The notes: a model not told the origin generated them from the letters alone. Positions 12,194 to 25,289 are shown, numbered from the stretch's first letter. The stretch: 64,000 nucleotides of DNA from Edaphochlamys debaryana (GCA_016858145.1 JAEHOE010000001.1:3658001-3722000), one strand, 5' to 3'. Numbers and translations: made by a program.

Positions 12194-15100
12194 TCAGATG
12201 CTGCTTCCCGGCAGGTTGACGAGGCGGTAGAAGAGGACGTAGGCGCTGGCGCTGGAGCCGCTGGGCCGCCCGTGCTCCCGACGCACGCTCGAGTCGTTGA
12301 AGTTGTACCTGGAAGGGGCAGCGGCAAGACAAGCGCAAGGCATATCGCAAGTCAGGCCAGTCCGTCATGCCGCCCCGGCTCCGCGGCCTGCTCAGTTGCT
12401 TCTCGCAACACCCCACCCGGCTTGCCTCCCACAGCCCCACGCATCCCACTCACCACTGTCCGTCCAGCGCGCTGCGCGCCTGCGCCGTGTAGTGCCCGCC
12501 CTCGAGGCTGCCGCTGTGGTGCGACACGGCCACCAGCTGGTACAGGGGCGCCACGGGGCCGCGCCCGCGCACGCCCAGGCCGCGCAGGCCCAGCGGGTTG
12601 CAGTAGGGCGCCAGGTCCAGGGGCTCGGGCTCCAGGGCCACGGGCGTGTTGTTCTTGGACGTGGAGCGGAAGCGGGAGAAGAAGCCGCCGGGCGAGGAGG
12701 AGCGCTGCGAGAAGCGCTTGAGCGTGAGCACCAGGCAGCGCGGCGGGCGGAAGATCTGGAGCCGCTTGGAGTGCGGCTGGCAGCGCTTGCACGCCTCGCA
12801 CTTGTAGCTGTTGTCACCCGTCAGCTCCTCCCGCTCCACGAAGGCGCGCAGGCAGTCGGCCACGGACACGGAGGAGCCTGCGCGGGAGCCGGTTGCGGTT
12901 GCACTGGTTACGTGGCCCTCGCTCAGGTGCTGGCATGCAGTAGGGTGCTAGGCATTCGCATGGCCAGTCTGAACGCACCTGAGGAGGATCCCGCGGGGAT
13001 GGGCACCGCCAGGCCCAGGAAGGGCTCGAACGTGTGGCTGAGGCGCTGGCAGGCGTGGCACTGGATGGTGGACTGTGTGAGGCCGCCAAAGATGTCATCC
13101 TGTGGGGACCGGGCCGCGTGGAAGGTTGATGAGATGGAAGGAGAAGGTGCCATGCAGGTAGAGCGGGGCGGGGGCGACTCACCACGACCGAGTCGTTCCA
13201 GGTCCGCGCGTAGGAGTAGGCCTCAGCCGCCTGCGCCTCCTCCGTGCCCTTGCCCTGCAGCTCCTTGTACACGGGCTTGCCGCTGATGCGGTTGCACTCG
13301 GACTGCAGCACCTCGAGCAGGTTGCTGAGGAACTCCTGGGAATCCTGCTGCCGGCCGTCGCCCCAGCGGCTGTCGTGCTTGGAGATCTTACGCAGGAAGC
13401 TCGAGGGGTTGACCACGTGCCCGAGCGAGCCGCCCAGCATGTCGCGGACCAGGTTGCCGTAGGCGGGGGCCACCACCGCCTTGGATGACCTGGGGGACGT
13501 CGGGACAGAAGCGGTCAACATCGAAGCGAGAGGCGAGCCGTGGCAGCGTGGATGGGATTAGGCAGCCAAGAGAAGGGCATACGCCAGGCTTGTCGCAGCA
13601 CCTTCGCATTCGCCCGCTGTGTTGGCCCGGACGCGCGTCGCTGCTCCGTCCCATACTCACCAGGACCGCTCAGCGGGCGACAGGAAGTGCTGCACCAGCT
13701 CCGGCACCGCATGGAGGCTCTGAGGGGCAGCAAGCAAGCGAGAGCACGCAGCATGTTGAGCCGTGGCCTGAGCCCCGACTCCGAAAGTAGCCCAGCGCCC
13801 GCTGTCCTAGCCTTCAGCCCCATCCGCCTTTGACCCCTCTCTGCTGCAGGGCAATGGGGTAAGGGGCGACTTGCCATGCCCCGACGGCCGCCGTAGGCGA
13901 TTGGGCCTTCCCCCTAACGCTATACCGCCATTCACCCCCACACCTGCAGAATTGAGTTCATAAAGCACGTGTTGCCCAGGTTCTGCAGCCCCACGCAGCC
14001 GCGCCCTGCCGAAGCATCCCGCGGGGCCAGCACCACGGGCAAGTCGGGCAGCGGCCCACACACGGGCGGCCCGTCGGAGGCGGCCGCCTGGGCCTGAGCG
14101 CTGGACGTGTGCGGTTCGCGGTACGCCGAAGAGGCATAGTGCGAGCTAGTCGACAGGGCCGAGGCACGTGGTGAGTCAAGCTTGCGGTCCGCTGCGGCCG
14201 CCGCCGCGGCTGCTGCTGCAGCCGTGGAGGAGGTGGAGGTGTTGGAGCGGTGGCCGGTGCTGCCCGTGGTGTGGGGGTCCCGAGCAGAGGCGGCCGGCGC
14301 CTGCTGGGCCGTCGCTGGCGGCGCGTCCGGCAGGCTGCGCTGCGAGGTGGTGCTGACGGTGCGGCTGCTGCTGGCGCTGGAGACGCCGGTGCCGGCCGTT
14401 GCCGCAACGGAGGAGCGCGTGCTGCCGTTGCTGCCGTAGCTGCTGCCGCCCGCCTCGAGCACCGCCGCAGTCGAAAGGGCGGTGGGCACGTATGCCGGTT
14501 CCCGTTCCCTCTCCCGCTCGCGCTCCCGTTCCCGCTCCCTGCCGCGGTCTCGAGACACATTCCGGTCCCGGTCCCGCTCCCGCTCCCGATGCGCAGCCAC
14601 CTGCTGAGGCAGGGGCTGCAGGTCCGGCGCCGAGAGCTTGGGCGAGGGCGAGGGCGCGCCCGAGCTCCCCGCCACAGCCGTGGTGCTGGGCAGGGTGCTG
14701 GCGGCCGAGGGCGGCGTGGCGGGCCCCGCGCCCGTCCCCGACCACCGTGCCGCACCCTCGTAGTCCGGCACAGCGACCTGCAGCCGCCGCAAGCTGCCGC
14801 TGCCCACGTCCACACCGCCGTCGTCCGCCGCAGATGCCACCCCGAGCGCCCGCAGCCGCCCTACAGAGCTGCCCACGGGCGGAGCAGCCGGCGCTGAGGG
14901 CACAGGGGCGGCGGCGGTGCGGCCGAGCGAGCTGCTGCCACTGCGCTGCAGCGAGCGCGCCCCGTAGTCGGCTGCGGCGATGGGGGTGGCGGCCGGCACC
15001 GGCACGAACGTCTGCGAGGATGACCCCGCAGGCGATGTGGGTTGGGAGGTCAGCTGCGACCCCAAGCCCCCGGCGCGCTGCTGCTGGCCCGTGGGCGCCA

Positions 15101-16934
15101 GGTAGGCGGAGGGGCGCTCGTAGGTGGCCGCGCTGTTCACATAGACCGCTCCGGACTGGGAGCCGGCCTGGCCCGAGGATGAGGCGTAGCCGGTGGCAGC
15201 GGCACCGCCGGAAGAGGCACCGTAGCCGGACCCCGCATGGTGCTGCGAGTAGGAGGGTATGAGCACGGTGCTCGCCGCGGCGCTCGGCTGGGCCGCGTAC
15301 TGCGAGGCCAGAACGGTGCCCGATGCCAGACGCTGTGACTGCGCCGCTGCCTGCTGCTGAGCCTGCTGAGCGTACGAGTTGCTGTGCGCATGTGGGTCGT
15401 GGAGGTACTGCGAGAGGGAGGCCGGCACCCCCAAGGACCCCGCGCCCAACCCGCCCAGGTACTGCGAATGGGTGTGGTAGCTCTGCTGCTGCCCCGCCTG
15501 CTGCTGCTGCGAGTAAGCCGCCGCCGCGGCCACCGCCGCCGCCTGCTGCTGCTGGGCAGAGAAGCTGCCGGTGCGTGGCACGCCCAGCCTGTCCATGGAG
15601 TTGCGCCGCACCGGGGCCGCGTGCGAGGAGCCGGCGACCCCGCTGGCCATGTAGATGGCGCGCAGCTGGTCCGCCTGCGAGTACGTGCCGTACCCATGGC
15701 CCCCGGCCGCCGAGGCAGCTGCCGCAGCCGCGGCGGATGCCTCCGCCTGCGCCTGCCGCTTGAGCCTGCGACGGGTGGATAGGCGGCAGGGCTGCGTTGT
15801 AGCCTAGCTTTTGCCCAGGCGCGGCGAGCAATAGCCCCGTGCGCGCTAGCCCCAGCGGCCCAACTGGGAGCTCTCCGTGCCCTTGCCCCATCCACGTACC
15901 TGAGTGCCGAAACCGAGGTGGCCGGGCCCAAGTTGCTGTAGTCCCAGCCCGAGGAGCTGTTCACCCGCTGAGCCAGGGAGGCCGGCACCGCGGTCGACGC
16001 CGGCGGGCGCAGCGAGTCGAGGATGCTGGACGCCGGGCCCCCCCGCCCACTGCCGCGCGCTGCCGCTGCCGCTGCGGCAGCTGCGGCTGCAGCCGCCGCG
16101 GCCGCCCCGGCCGGTCCTCCCGAGGTGCGGGAGGATGGCCGGGGCACCGAGGTGGAGCGCGCGCCGCCGCTTCCCGCATAAGCTGCACCGCTCCCGCCGG
16201 AGGTCCCACTGAGGCAAAGAAGGGATGCAGGCAGCGAACGTGGGTTGCGCGGGGCAAGCTTGCGCCGTCCCTGACGTGGACGCGGTGTGATAAGCCCCCT
16301 TCGAGGACAGCTAGACCTCGCCGTCCAGGCCCATCCGCAGAATCACACAGGGGCCGACTTCCTCCCCAACCCCCTGCGCCCTGACTTCCCCCGTGTGCTC
16401 CCCCCTGCAGTTCCCCAGCCCCCCTGCAGCTCCCCAGCAACCCAACGCCTTACCGCCCAGCGTCGTATCCATAAGTGCCGGCTCCCGTCACATAGCTGCC
16501 TCCGCCTGCTATGGCACCCGCCCGGTGATAGCTGCTTGGTTCATCCCTGCGCCGCGTTGACAATGTCAAGGAAGTGGTCGCAACACGGCTGTTCGATTGC
16601 GTTGCTAGCCCCTCGAAGTGGTGCCTACCTGGACCGAAACTCGGGTAGCGGGGCGTACTTTGCCGAGGGTGGTCGCCTGCCAGCCGAGGGTTGACGCTGC
16701 GAGGAGGAAGCGCCCGGGGCAGCCTTAGCTGCTGCTGGTCGCCAACGACTCCGATGGCCGGTCCTCCATGCCCCTCCGACTTACGCTCGTCACGTAGCCA
16801 GCTATCCCCGAGGACTTATCCTCGTAAATAGACCGCGCGACCGTGTGAGGTGCCGCGAGTCCATAGGTCGGCCTGCGGGCAGAGTCGCTCTTGGCACCCG
16901 AACGCCCTGCAGGCTGAGCGAGCTCCAGGTCCAT
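12194..16934 (-). CDS. Ubiquitin-specific protease with long disordered N-terminus
   Basis: Cysteine protease (peptidase C19) that removes ubiquitin from proteins. Exons in transcript order are 16934-16785, 16696-16629, 16546-16454, 16208-15900, 15765-13944, 13719-13661, 13489-13183, 13099-12979, 12877-12454 and 12308-12194. All phases agree, giving 1,155 residues. The Cys box GLQNLGNTCFMNSILQ places the nucleophile near residue 807. QQDSQEFLSNLLEVL follows. CHAC and CEAC form the expected zinc-binding pairs. The His box SLEGGHYTAQAR has His near 1105, and YNFNDSS supplies Asn near 1122, as in the Cys/His/Asn triad of USP2-type enzymes. The first ~780 residues are Ser/Ala/Gly/Gln-rich with an Arg-Glu/Arg-Asp dipeptide run (14500-14600). 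The start was chosen because exon 1 splices in frame through a strong GTAAGT donor. Confidence 0.88.
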
Positions 16935-17363
16935 GGTGTAGTCCACCCATCAACAAAGGCTTACCCGGTCCTCATTGAGCACGGGCCCCCAGTCAAGTAG
17001 CCATGCTCGGGCCGCTGCAGGCACAGGTGCTGCTGCTGCTGCTGGTCTCCTTGCACAGTGACTTAGTGATGAAACAAGAGCTATAATAAGCAGTGCCCTG
17101 GCGCGAACGGGCGGAAGCGCGGACGCCCGAAGGTAGCACACGCAGACGTTGATTGCTCTTGTGTATGGGTTGGTTGAATTGCTATTCAGTGGACTGAGCA
17201 GCACGCGCCGGGGGACCCGACTGGGATTGAAGACGCTGGAGACCAATCCGGCCCGAGTCCCTCGGGCATCAGCGTGTAACTCCGAGTATAAGCTCCAAAC
17301 ACAGCATCCATATACCCGAGCGGACTGTTGCCGACGTCGGCCGGCGTCGCATTGCGTGCGGCC
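16935..17363. promoter_or_regulatory. Divergent promoter region, USP and ABCF genes
   Basis: This 429-base spacer separates two start codons on opposite strands, so it should hold both promoters and 5' leaders. A TATA-like TATAATAA occurs near 17082. No other regulatory motif could be supported by eye. Confidence 0.4.
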
Positions 17364-20300
17364 ATGCAGACCGCTCTCCACCCAACCCGGCTCAGAGGGG
17401 CGCCCTTCAGGCCTATCACCACCAATGCCAATCGAACGAGTAGGCGGGGCGGTGGCTTTGGAGTGGTTGGGGCAGCCTTTCCCGCGTGGGGTCGGGACCT
17501 CGTGGCTGGGAGAGGCGCCCCACCTCGCCGCACACGCTGCCCCGCGACGGGACACGACGCCTGGAGGGGGCGCCTTCGTCTCCCACGGTTGCTTGTCTGC
17601 GGGGAAGGGGTGCAGGTATCAGCTAGGGTGCCCTGAGAAGCGTCACGCTGACCCTGATGCACTCCCTCTGCCTTCTCCGCAGAGCCCTTCCTGGTCTGCG
17701 GGGCGGTGGCGTCCAAGACGAACCGCGGAGATGTGCTGTTGATTGCCGACATGCTGGGGAAGAGCCACGATGGGGAGAAGCAGCTATTCCAGGTGAGACG
17801 GAGGCCCTGTTCCCTGGGGATGGTCTGAGGTCAAAAGAGCTGCGCTGGCCCGCCGGCGCATCGAGGACAACCAGCTGGGGGACCTGGACGAGTGGCTGAG
17901 TCGGTGCATCCTCCCTAGCAGAGGCCCATCTTGGCCTCAGCCCACACTCACATCTCTCCTTGACCAACCTGCCGGCCTCACCCCCCCCGACGCAACGCGC
18001 AACCAGGGCCTCACCTTCTCGGTGGTGGCGGGGGACAAGCTGGCCGTGGTGGGGCCCAACGGGTCCGGCAAGACTACACTACTCAAGGTGCGGGCGGGGC
18101 GGGGGGCCAGTGCGCAAAACCCAGATGCCACCGTGGGGCCAGACAGCGCCCTTTGGGAATGCAGGGAGCAGTTGTCGTGACCGCGGGCCGTTCTCCTCGG
18201 TGGGTCTTTGAGCAGAGAGCCACTGTCCTCCTGAGCTGCATCCCCATCCCGTGTCACCGGCAGGTCCTGGCCAACCTGGACGAGCATGACGCGGGTGAGG
18301 CGCTGGGGCGGCCGGGGTCCAGACTGCTGACGTTGAGCTGCGCGCTGACTAGGGGAGCCAACAACACTGCGCTGTACTCTTGGAGGCAGTGGTGAGACCT
18401 GTGACTCTTCGCCTTGCGTAGTCAGTTTCCCTTCCCCAATATGTCCCTGCTTGCAGGCAGCATCCAGCGCAACAAGGGCGCGCGGGTGGGCTTCCTCGCT
18501 CAGGAGCCCGCGCTGCCGCCGGGTGAGGGCCGCCGGGGAGCACGGGACAAGGGACGAGAGAGCGGAGATGGCGAGAGCCCTGCCGCCCGCCAGGGCGGAA
18601 CACGGGTCACATGCCCAACCGCTGGCCCACTTACCACCGCACTGGCGCCCATCGCCCCCGCGCCTGAGCCTACTCCGCCCTCCCGCCCTGCCCCCAGGCG
18701 TGTCCGTGCTCCAGGCCGTGCTGCAGTCGGACAGCGAGATGGCGCGGGCGGTGCAGGAGTACGAGCGGGCCGTGCACTCGGCGCACGGAGCCGTCACCAA
18801 GGCAGGGCCGGGGCGGAGCGCCGAGGGGCCAGAGCAGGGGGGCAGAGCTCGGCGGCTTGCTGGGCACGGTGTGGACATGCAGTGGGGATGGAGAGCTGGG
18901 CGCAGAGGCGGGGCAGGTCACGCAGGACTCTAGGACAGCCGGCGCTTGATACTTCTGGCAGGAGCGATGCAGGCTCCGCTAGGGCGGATGATGGTGAGGG
19001 CTGCAGCGTGATGAGTATGGCGTGTGCTCTGGTGCCCCCCCTCAGGAGCTGGAGGTGGCCATCGAGCGCATGAACACGTACAACGCGTGGGAGATTGATG
19101 CGGACGCCAAGCGCATCCTGGAGGCGGTGGGTGGCGGGTCCGGGGGATGGATGGGTGGGTGGGGTGGTAGGGGCGTGCCACACGGATCGCGGCCTGCACA
19201 AGAAGCATCGGGGCCAAGCGTGTTCTTGTCACAAGGGAGGCCTGCCTCTGCTGCATGAAGGCGGTTACGCCGGCAGGACAGGCTTGTGGGAGCGCAGCCC
19301 TGACGCGTCCTCACGGCCCCCGCCTGTGCAGGTGGGCATCACCGACCTGACCGCCCCGGTCGACAAGGTGCGTGCGCGCGGGCCGGCAGCTGGGGCGCCT
19401 GGGTGCAGGGCTTTGGAGGCGGCAACCGGCTGGGCTGGTGGGATCGTGGGGTGCGCCTGTTAGGCGGCGGCTGGGCGCCACGTGCCGCACCCTCCGCTCC
19501 GCCCTCCGCTCTGCCCGACCCCGACTTGCGCCCCGTTTCCACCTGCAGCTGAGCGGCGGGCAGCGCAAGCGCGTGGCCCTGGCGGCTGCGCTGCTGGGCA
19601 AACCCGACCTCCTGGTGCTGGACGGTGCGGGCGGGGGGGCAGGCGGGGACGTCCTTTGTCGGGGCGTGGGGTTTGGAGACCAGTCGACAGGCGACGAGGG
19701 CCGGCCTTACCCCGTTCCCCTTGGATTCCCGCCATCACCTCCCCAGAGCCCACCAACCACATGGACGTGCAGATGATCACCTGGATGGAGCGGGAGCTCA
19801 AGTCCGAGGTGAGCGCGCACCTGGGGCAGGGCGCGGCCCCAGCGTCCGTGCTGCCCTGCTGACATGTTGCAACATGTGCACTCTATGGCGCCCTCTCTGG
19901 GCTGGCCTCATGACATGTACTCTCCATGACACGCGTTTCCTCTCCATGGAACACCGTTGCTCCCCCACCGCTCCACCCCCTTGCACAGGACATGGCGGTG
20001 GTGCTCGTCACACACGACCGGTGCGTCAGGGGAGGAGGCGGGGGCAAAGTGCATGGGGTGTTCTACAGCACCCTCCCTGTCGAACCTCCATAGACCTGCC
20101 TCCCGCCCCTCAACCCCTCCCTCATCAACCCTTTACTGTCTAAACCCCACTCCGACCCCCTCCACCCTCTTAACTACTCGCCAACGCCTTCCCCGCCCCA
20201 CCCCCCGCCCCACCCCCCCAGCTACTTCATGGAGGTCGTGTGCGACCGCCTGCTGGAGCTGGACGGCGGCAAGGCCTTCGTTCACAACTTTGGGGGGGAG

Positions 20301-23300
20301 GGCTCCTACCAAATGTTCAAGGAGGCGAGCGGGGCGGGGGGGGGGGGAGAAGCAGCCTGGGCCCGGGCCCCATAAGAGCAAGTGGCCATCAAGGCGCTTA
20401 CCCCTACGGGTTTTTGAAACGCGGGCTGTCGCTGACCCCCTCCCTCTCCCCCTCGCTCTCCGCCCCTCAGGCCCGTGAGTTCCGCCGCAAGGCCCAGGCC
20501 AACGCCGCCGCGGACGCGCGCACCCTGTTCCGCCGGGAGGCCGAGTGGATGGCCAAGCAGGTGCGCCCGGGCACAGCCCGCCGGGCCCGCGAGCCAAAGC
20601 CCTGTCCCTGCCTTACCGGTACACGCCTGCCCCCAGAGCGCCTGGTGGCTGCCCGACTGCGTATGACTCCGCTTGCCGCATTGCCGCGGCTCCGCCTCGA
20701 CTCCTACAGCGCCTCTTCTCCCCCCTGCCTCTTCCCTTCCCCTCACGCTCCCCCCTGCTTACCCCGCCCCCTTCCGCCCACAGCCCAAGGCCCGCCAAGC
20801 CAAGTCCATGGCCCGCCAGAAGTCCTTCTACGAGCTCACCGAGAAGACCAAGGACGTGCCCACGGCCGACCTCAAGGTCGACTTCGGCACCGCACCCGGG
20901 GCCATGGCCAGGCAGGGTGAGCGCCAAGCCGGCGGGGGACGGCGGGGAACGGGGCAGGCTTTGGCGAGCAGGGCCGCAGGGACCACAGGGCCAGGGCGCG
21001 GGGTCTCAAGGCCACGTGCAGGGGCGCACAAGGGCTTGCACCCCGCACGAGCTTCACTGCGCTTGGCACCCGGCGCGCGCGCCCTTCAACCCCAACACCC
21101 ACACTCACTGCTCCTCCCCAGGCAACAAGGTCATCCGCGCCGAGAAGCTGGCCTACTCGCTGCCCACCGGCCGCCAGCTGCTGCGGGACTTCACCTACGA
21201 CTTCGTGCCGGGAGCCAAGCTGGGCATCGCGGGTGAGGGGGGGCGGGGTGGGGGAAAACCGCAACGGGGGGTGCCTGGCGCGAGGCTAGCTGGCCCACTG
21301 CGCTACACTGCAGCCTTGCGGCTCGCATAACGTCCCTCCAAGCCTCCGGTTTGAGTTCTACTAGCTATTGATGTAACCTCGGCTATTGTTGTAACGCGTG
21401 CCAGAGATCTTCCAGTACTGCAGCTCTCCCGTCCAGGGTTCGACAGCCAGTACTGGGCCAGTACTTTTGGGGCGGGGGGGCCGTCGGGCCAGTGGCGGCC
21501 GCCAGGCCACCACTGGCACGCCAGTACCTGGGGTCAGCCCGCGCAGCGGGCAGGTACTGGCGGCAGCCAGTACTCGGTCTAGGGCCGAGTACTGGCGCGC
21601 CAGTACCTCCAGCCCGGGGGTAGCCTAGGAGCCGTACTGGCTGGGGTGGAGCGCGTCCGGTGGTGCGCGTTGGGGTGGGAGTCTAAGGTCGCAGGTCCTC
21701 AAACACTCTGTCTGACAGTACTAGTTGGGTTCTAGCACACAATTCCGCTTCCGCGCCGCCTGAGGTACACTAGCTTGAGTACTGGCGGCAGTCAGCACCC
21801 GAACGGCCAGTACTGAGCGCTTGACAATCACTGGCAGCCAGTACCGGCAAGGGCTCGGGCGGGGGGTTAGGTACTGGCGGACGCCAGTGGCTACGGCAGA
21901 CAACACTCTGGCAGACAAGTACTTTTTGCGGGAGCCCTGTCGAACACTGCTCCCGTCACGTACGAATTCCTTCCACCCCCTCCACCGTCCCGCCCGCCGC
22001 TGCCCCCAGGCCGCAATGGCACCGGCAAGACCACGCTGCTGGACCTGCTGAGCGGCCGCCTGGCGCCCGGCGGGGGGCGGCTGGAGATCGGGGAGACCAG
22101 CGTGGTGGGCTACCTCACGCAGTCGCCCCCGCCCATCCGGGAAGACCTGCGCATCATCGGTGAGCTGAACTCTGTCGGTCCCCGCACCGGCGTGGGCAGT
22201 GTATGTGTACAGTGCAGGCTCAGTGGACACCGTGGAGGCCTTGCTTGTGTAGCCTCGCGCGGGCACTCCTGTAGCCGGCGCCCTATCGCCAGATGTGTCT
22301 TCACATCGCTAGCAGCTGCACTCGTCCTTTGTGTTATCTCATCTGCCCCTCCACCCCACCGCCCTTCCCCCTCTGCACCCCTCAGATTACATTCGCGAGA
22401 TTGCGGACACCCGCAAGACCAAGATCGCGGCCGCGGGGGGCACCCTGGAGCCCATGGACACACCCGAGGTGCTTCTGGAGAAGGTGCGTGGCCGCACGGG
22501 CGCATGGAGCCTTACGACAGCCCGTTATTAGATGTTGACTTGTGCACGGGATTGCGGTGATAGTGTCAAATGAGCCCCACCTAAGGAGCCAGCGGCCCCC
22601 ATGTGCCCTGGGCTGCGCGCTGTGCCTCCACCCTCACGCACCGCCCTCAGCTCCCGCTCACCCACCCACTTCCCCCCCGTCCCCCAGCTCGGCTTCGCGC
22701 GGCCCCGGCAGTTCCAGAAGGTGTCCTCCCTGTCGGGCGGCGAGCGGCGGCGGCTGCACCTGGCCTCCGTGCTCGTGGAGCGGCCCAACGTGCTCATCCT
22801 GGACGGTGGGGCGTAAGAGTGGGGCTGCATCGGGACCCGCACTCACCCCGCCTGCTCCCGAAGGCATACGCGCTCTGCTCTCGTCCTGGGCTCTCGACCC
22901 TTCCCAACCCCGCCTTTCTTTGCCGCTTCTCCCTGCCCCCAGAGCCCACCAACGACCTCGACCTGTCCACCGTGGAGGTCCTGGAGGAGCAGGTGCGCAC
23001 ACGTGGCCCTGCGTGGCGGGATGGAGGCAACCACCCTCGGCAGCACCTCTGCCCTGCCAAGCCGCACCCGTCCGCGCCACCCGCTGCTGCCAGGCCGCAC
23101 CCCTCGTAACCCTGCCCCCGCACACTGGCCCCCACCCCCCTCCCCCTAGGTCCGCGCCTTCCGCGGTGTGCTGCTGGTGGTGTCGCACGACCGCGCCTTC
23201 ATGGACAACACCGTGGACAGCCTGCTGGTGGGGGGGGGGGCATCGTGGCGTGAGGGAGCATGGGGGCTGCAGAGAGCTGGGTGGCAATGGTAATGAGCTG

Positions 23301-24538
23301 GTTACGGCCCCCGGGGTTGCAGGGAGCTGGGTGGCAGTGGTGGCAAGGACGTAGTGTGTGCATGGGGATAACGGCCCTTTCCCGACGGTGTTTGCGCGCC
23401 CGCAGGTGCTCAAGGGCGACGGCCTGGTGCGGCTGTTTGACGGCAGCTACTCGGAGGTGGGTGGTGGCGGTGGCCCAACAAGAAGGGCAGTGGGCGTAGT
23501 CGTGCTTCAAGTGTGGATGTCCTCAATGGAGGAGATTCTCGATTTCAACTTTAAGCAGTTGATCATGAACGGCCTCATCGCCCATGCGTCTCAACCGCGG
23601 CCCCGTACCTCCTTCAACCTGTTACCCCCCTCCCCCTCCCCCCAGTACCTTGACCTGCTGGCAGAGGAGGAGGCCGCACTACAGAGGGCCGCGTCCAACG
23701 CAGCCGCGGGGGCGCTCAGCTCCGCCAGCGGGGGCAGCTGGGACGAGGAGCCCGACGTGCCGGCGCCGGAGCCCAGCGGCGGCAAGGGCAAGGGCGGGAA
23801 GGGCAAGGTGCGCTTGACTGCCTGGTGGGGCGGATGGGATGCAGGAGCCCCCGGTTGAGAGGGAGGTGGGGCCTGGGCCGAGTCTAAGTGCCACCGCATG
23901 CTCCGCAGGCCGAGCCCAAGCCCGCCGAGGCCAAGGCGGCGCCGCCCCCCGCCAAGACCCGCAAGATGGGGTATTACGAGCAGGAGGAGTACAAGGTAAA
24001 GGGGTCAGGGGTATTGCGGTAAATCTTCGAAAGAATTGCCATTTACCGCCCTGTCATCCCAGTGCGGAGGCTGATTCCGACCATCGCTTCGAAATGCTGC
24101 TCCCCCTCCCCTCAGAAACTGACCAAGGAGATTGACAAGATGTCTGCGCAGCGCGACAAGCTGAACGAGACCGTGATGCAGCTGGCGCAGAGCGGGGGGG
24201 ACCTGGCGGCGCTGGAGAAGGCGTCGCGGGAGATGGGCGAGCTGCAGGTGGGGCGGGCAGGGCCGCAGCCCCGCAGGGGGGGAGGAGACTTGTGCATCAC
24301 GGGCCTAGCCGCAATAGCCGGGCGTAGTGGCCTTGGGTTGTATTGTAGAGAGCTGCAGCTGGAGAGGATGCCGTTAGTCGCAGTGGTTCGCAAGCGGGCC
24401 TTGGCTGCCTGTCCCTGCCGGTCTGCAGTGCTTGATCACTGTCTGTCCTGTCCTCTGTCCCCCTGCGCCCCGCAGGACCAGATCGACGCCAAGTCGGAGC
24501 GGTGGCTGGAGCTGGCAGAGCTGGCAGGGGACATCTGA
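17364..24538 (+). CDS. ABCF-family ATPase, probably plastid-targeted
   Basis: Twin-ATPase soluble ABC protein; family members act on ribosomes rather than in membranes. Exons: 17364-17451, 17683-17792, 18007-18087, 18264-18294, 18457-18522, 18698-18801, 19046-19126, 19332-19367, 19549-19624, 19747-19808, 19989-20020, 20222-20324, 20471-20560, 20784-20916, 21122-21232, 22010-22159, 22386-22483, 22688-22805, 22943-22992, 23150-23227, 23406-23456, 23646-23807, 23909-23995, 24116-24247, 24476-24538. All phases agree, giving 730 residues. Walker A motifs are GPNGSGKTT (~82) and GRNGTGKTT (~403). Signatures are LSGGQ and LSGGE; Walker B regions read LLVLDEPTN and LILDEPTND. Between them lie VTHDRYFM and the Arg/Lys-rich linker typical of Uup/ABCF5-like proteins, and a basic coiled coil closes the protein. 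The N-terminus (MQTALHPTRLRGAPFRP) resembles a transit peptide; exon 1 is the least certain part. Confidence 0.9.
21233..22009 (+). repeat. Long ABCF intron filled with palindromic GTACTGG units
   Basis: This 777-base intron is the longest in the gene. Between ~21410 and ~21880 it holds about fourteen copies of CAGTAC or its complement GTACTG, most within CCAGTAC/GTACTGGC. A perfect 18-base palindrome lies at 21589-21606. A stem with 12-base arms and a 7-base loop lies at 21566-21577 and 21585-21596. No other intron in the window looks like this. Confidence 0.8.
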
Positions 24539-25289
24539 GCGATGGCTCTGCTGCCTGCAGGGGGCCGGGGTCTGGGTCTGGGGGCTGGGGCCGAGGGGAA
24601 GCTTGACCTGAGCGGGGAATGGGCCAGCGGAAATACGCGGGCTGCTGGACACAGTGGGTTCTGATGTGAGCGGGCAGGCCGATAGGTTTTATCGAGCGAC
24701 GGGCTGGGGACGGCTGGCTGGAGGATGTGGCCGAGAGGCTGCGACAGTAGGTTGCTGAGTGGTGAGCACTGACGTTGAGAGAGGCAGAGCGGCTAGCGGG
24801 CGCAAAAAGCTGCACAGCGTTGGCAGGACGCCTTGCGGCGGCGCAGGAAGATGACACCTTTGCAGCTGCACACGTGTTGGAACAGTGAGTCCTGCTCTTC
24901 CCTTGCCATGGCCAGCTCCCCCTGCCACCGTTTCCACCGAAGGATCGGTGCACACCTGCAGCAGCCCTCTCCCTGAGGCTCCCTGCACATCGCACGCTGT
25001 ACACCACAGCCTGCCCTCAGTGCTTTGCTTCATACAATGAGTTAACTCTAATGCCTTCAGCCTGCTGATGCCACATGTTCAAGTTACTGCCCTACCTGCC
25101 TAGCCCATAGCTAAACAGCTCCGTGGCAAGTGCCAGCAGGGCTCATTCGCTGGCAACACAACCCTCCGCCGCAGTTGCGTGTGCAGCCATCCTAGAGTGA
25201 GAGCCCTGCCCGCACTGCCGCGCCCGCTCTGCGCTCAATCCTAGGCAGCCGCCAGGGAACCCCACCGAATGCAGCTCTTCAGAGGTGCC
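24539..25289. other. Convergent spacer, ABCF and unknown gene
   Basis: This should hold the 3' untranslated regions of two genes that face each other. I found no TGTAA on either strand, so the cleavage sites are not placed. No coding region is recognisable. Confidence 0.5.

Noticed and set aside
14176..15891. 571-residue alternative minus-strand frame over the USP exon
   Set aside because: It overlaps the USP exon in another frame. Only the chosen frame contains NLGNTCFMNS and joins the other exons in phase.
17838..17900. Coding-looking RRRIEDNQLGDLDEWL inside ABCF intron 2
   Set aside because: No acceptor/donor pair places it in phase, and LFQ joins GLTFSVV directly in the family. Treated as chance.
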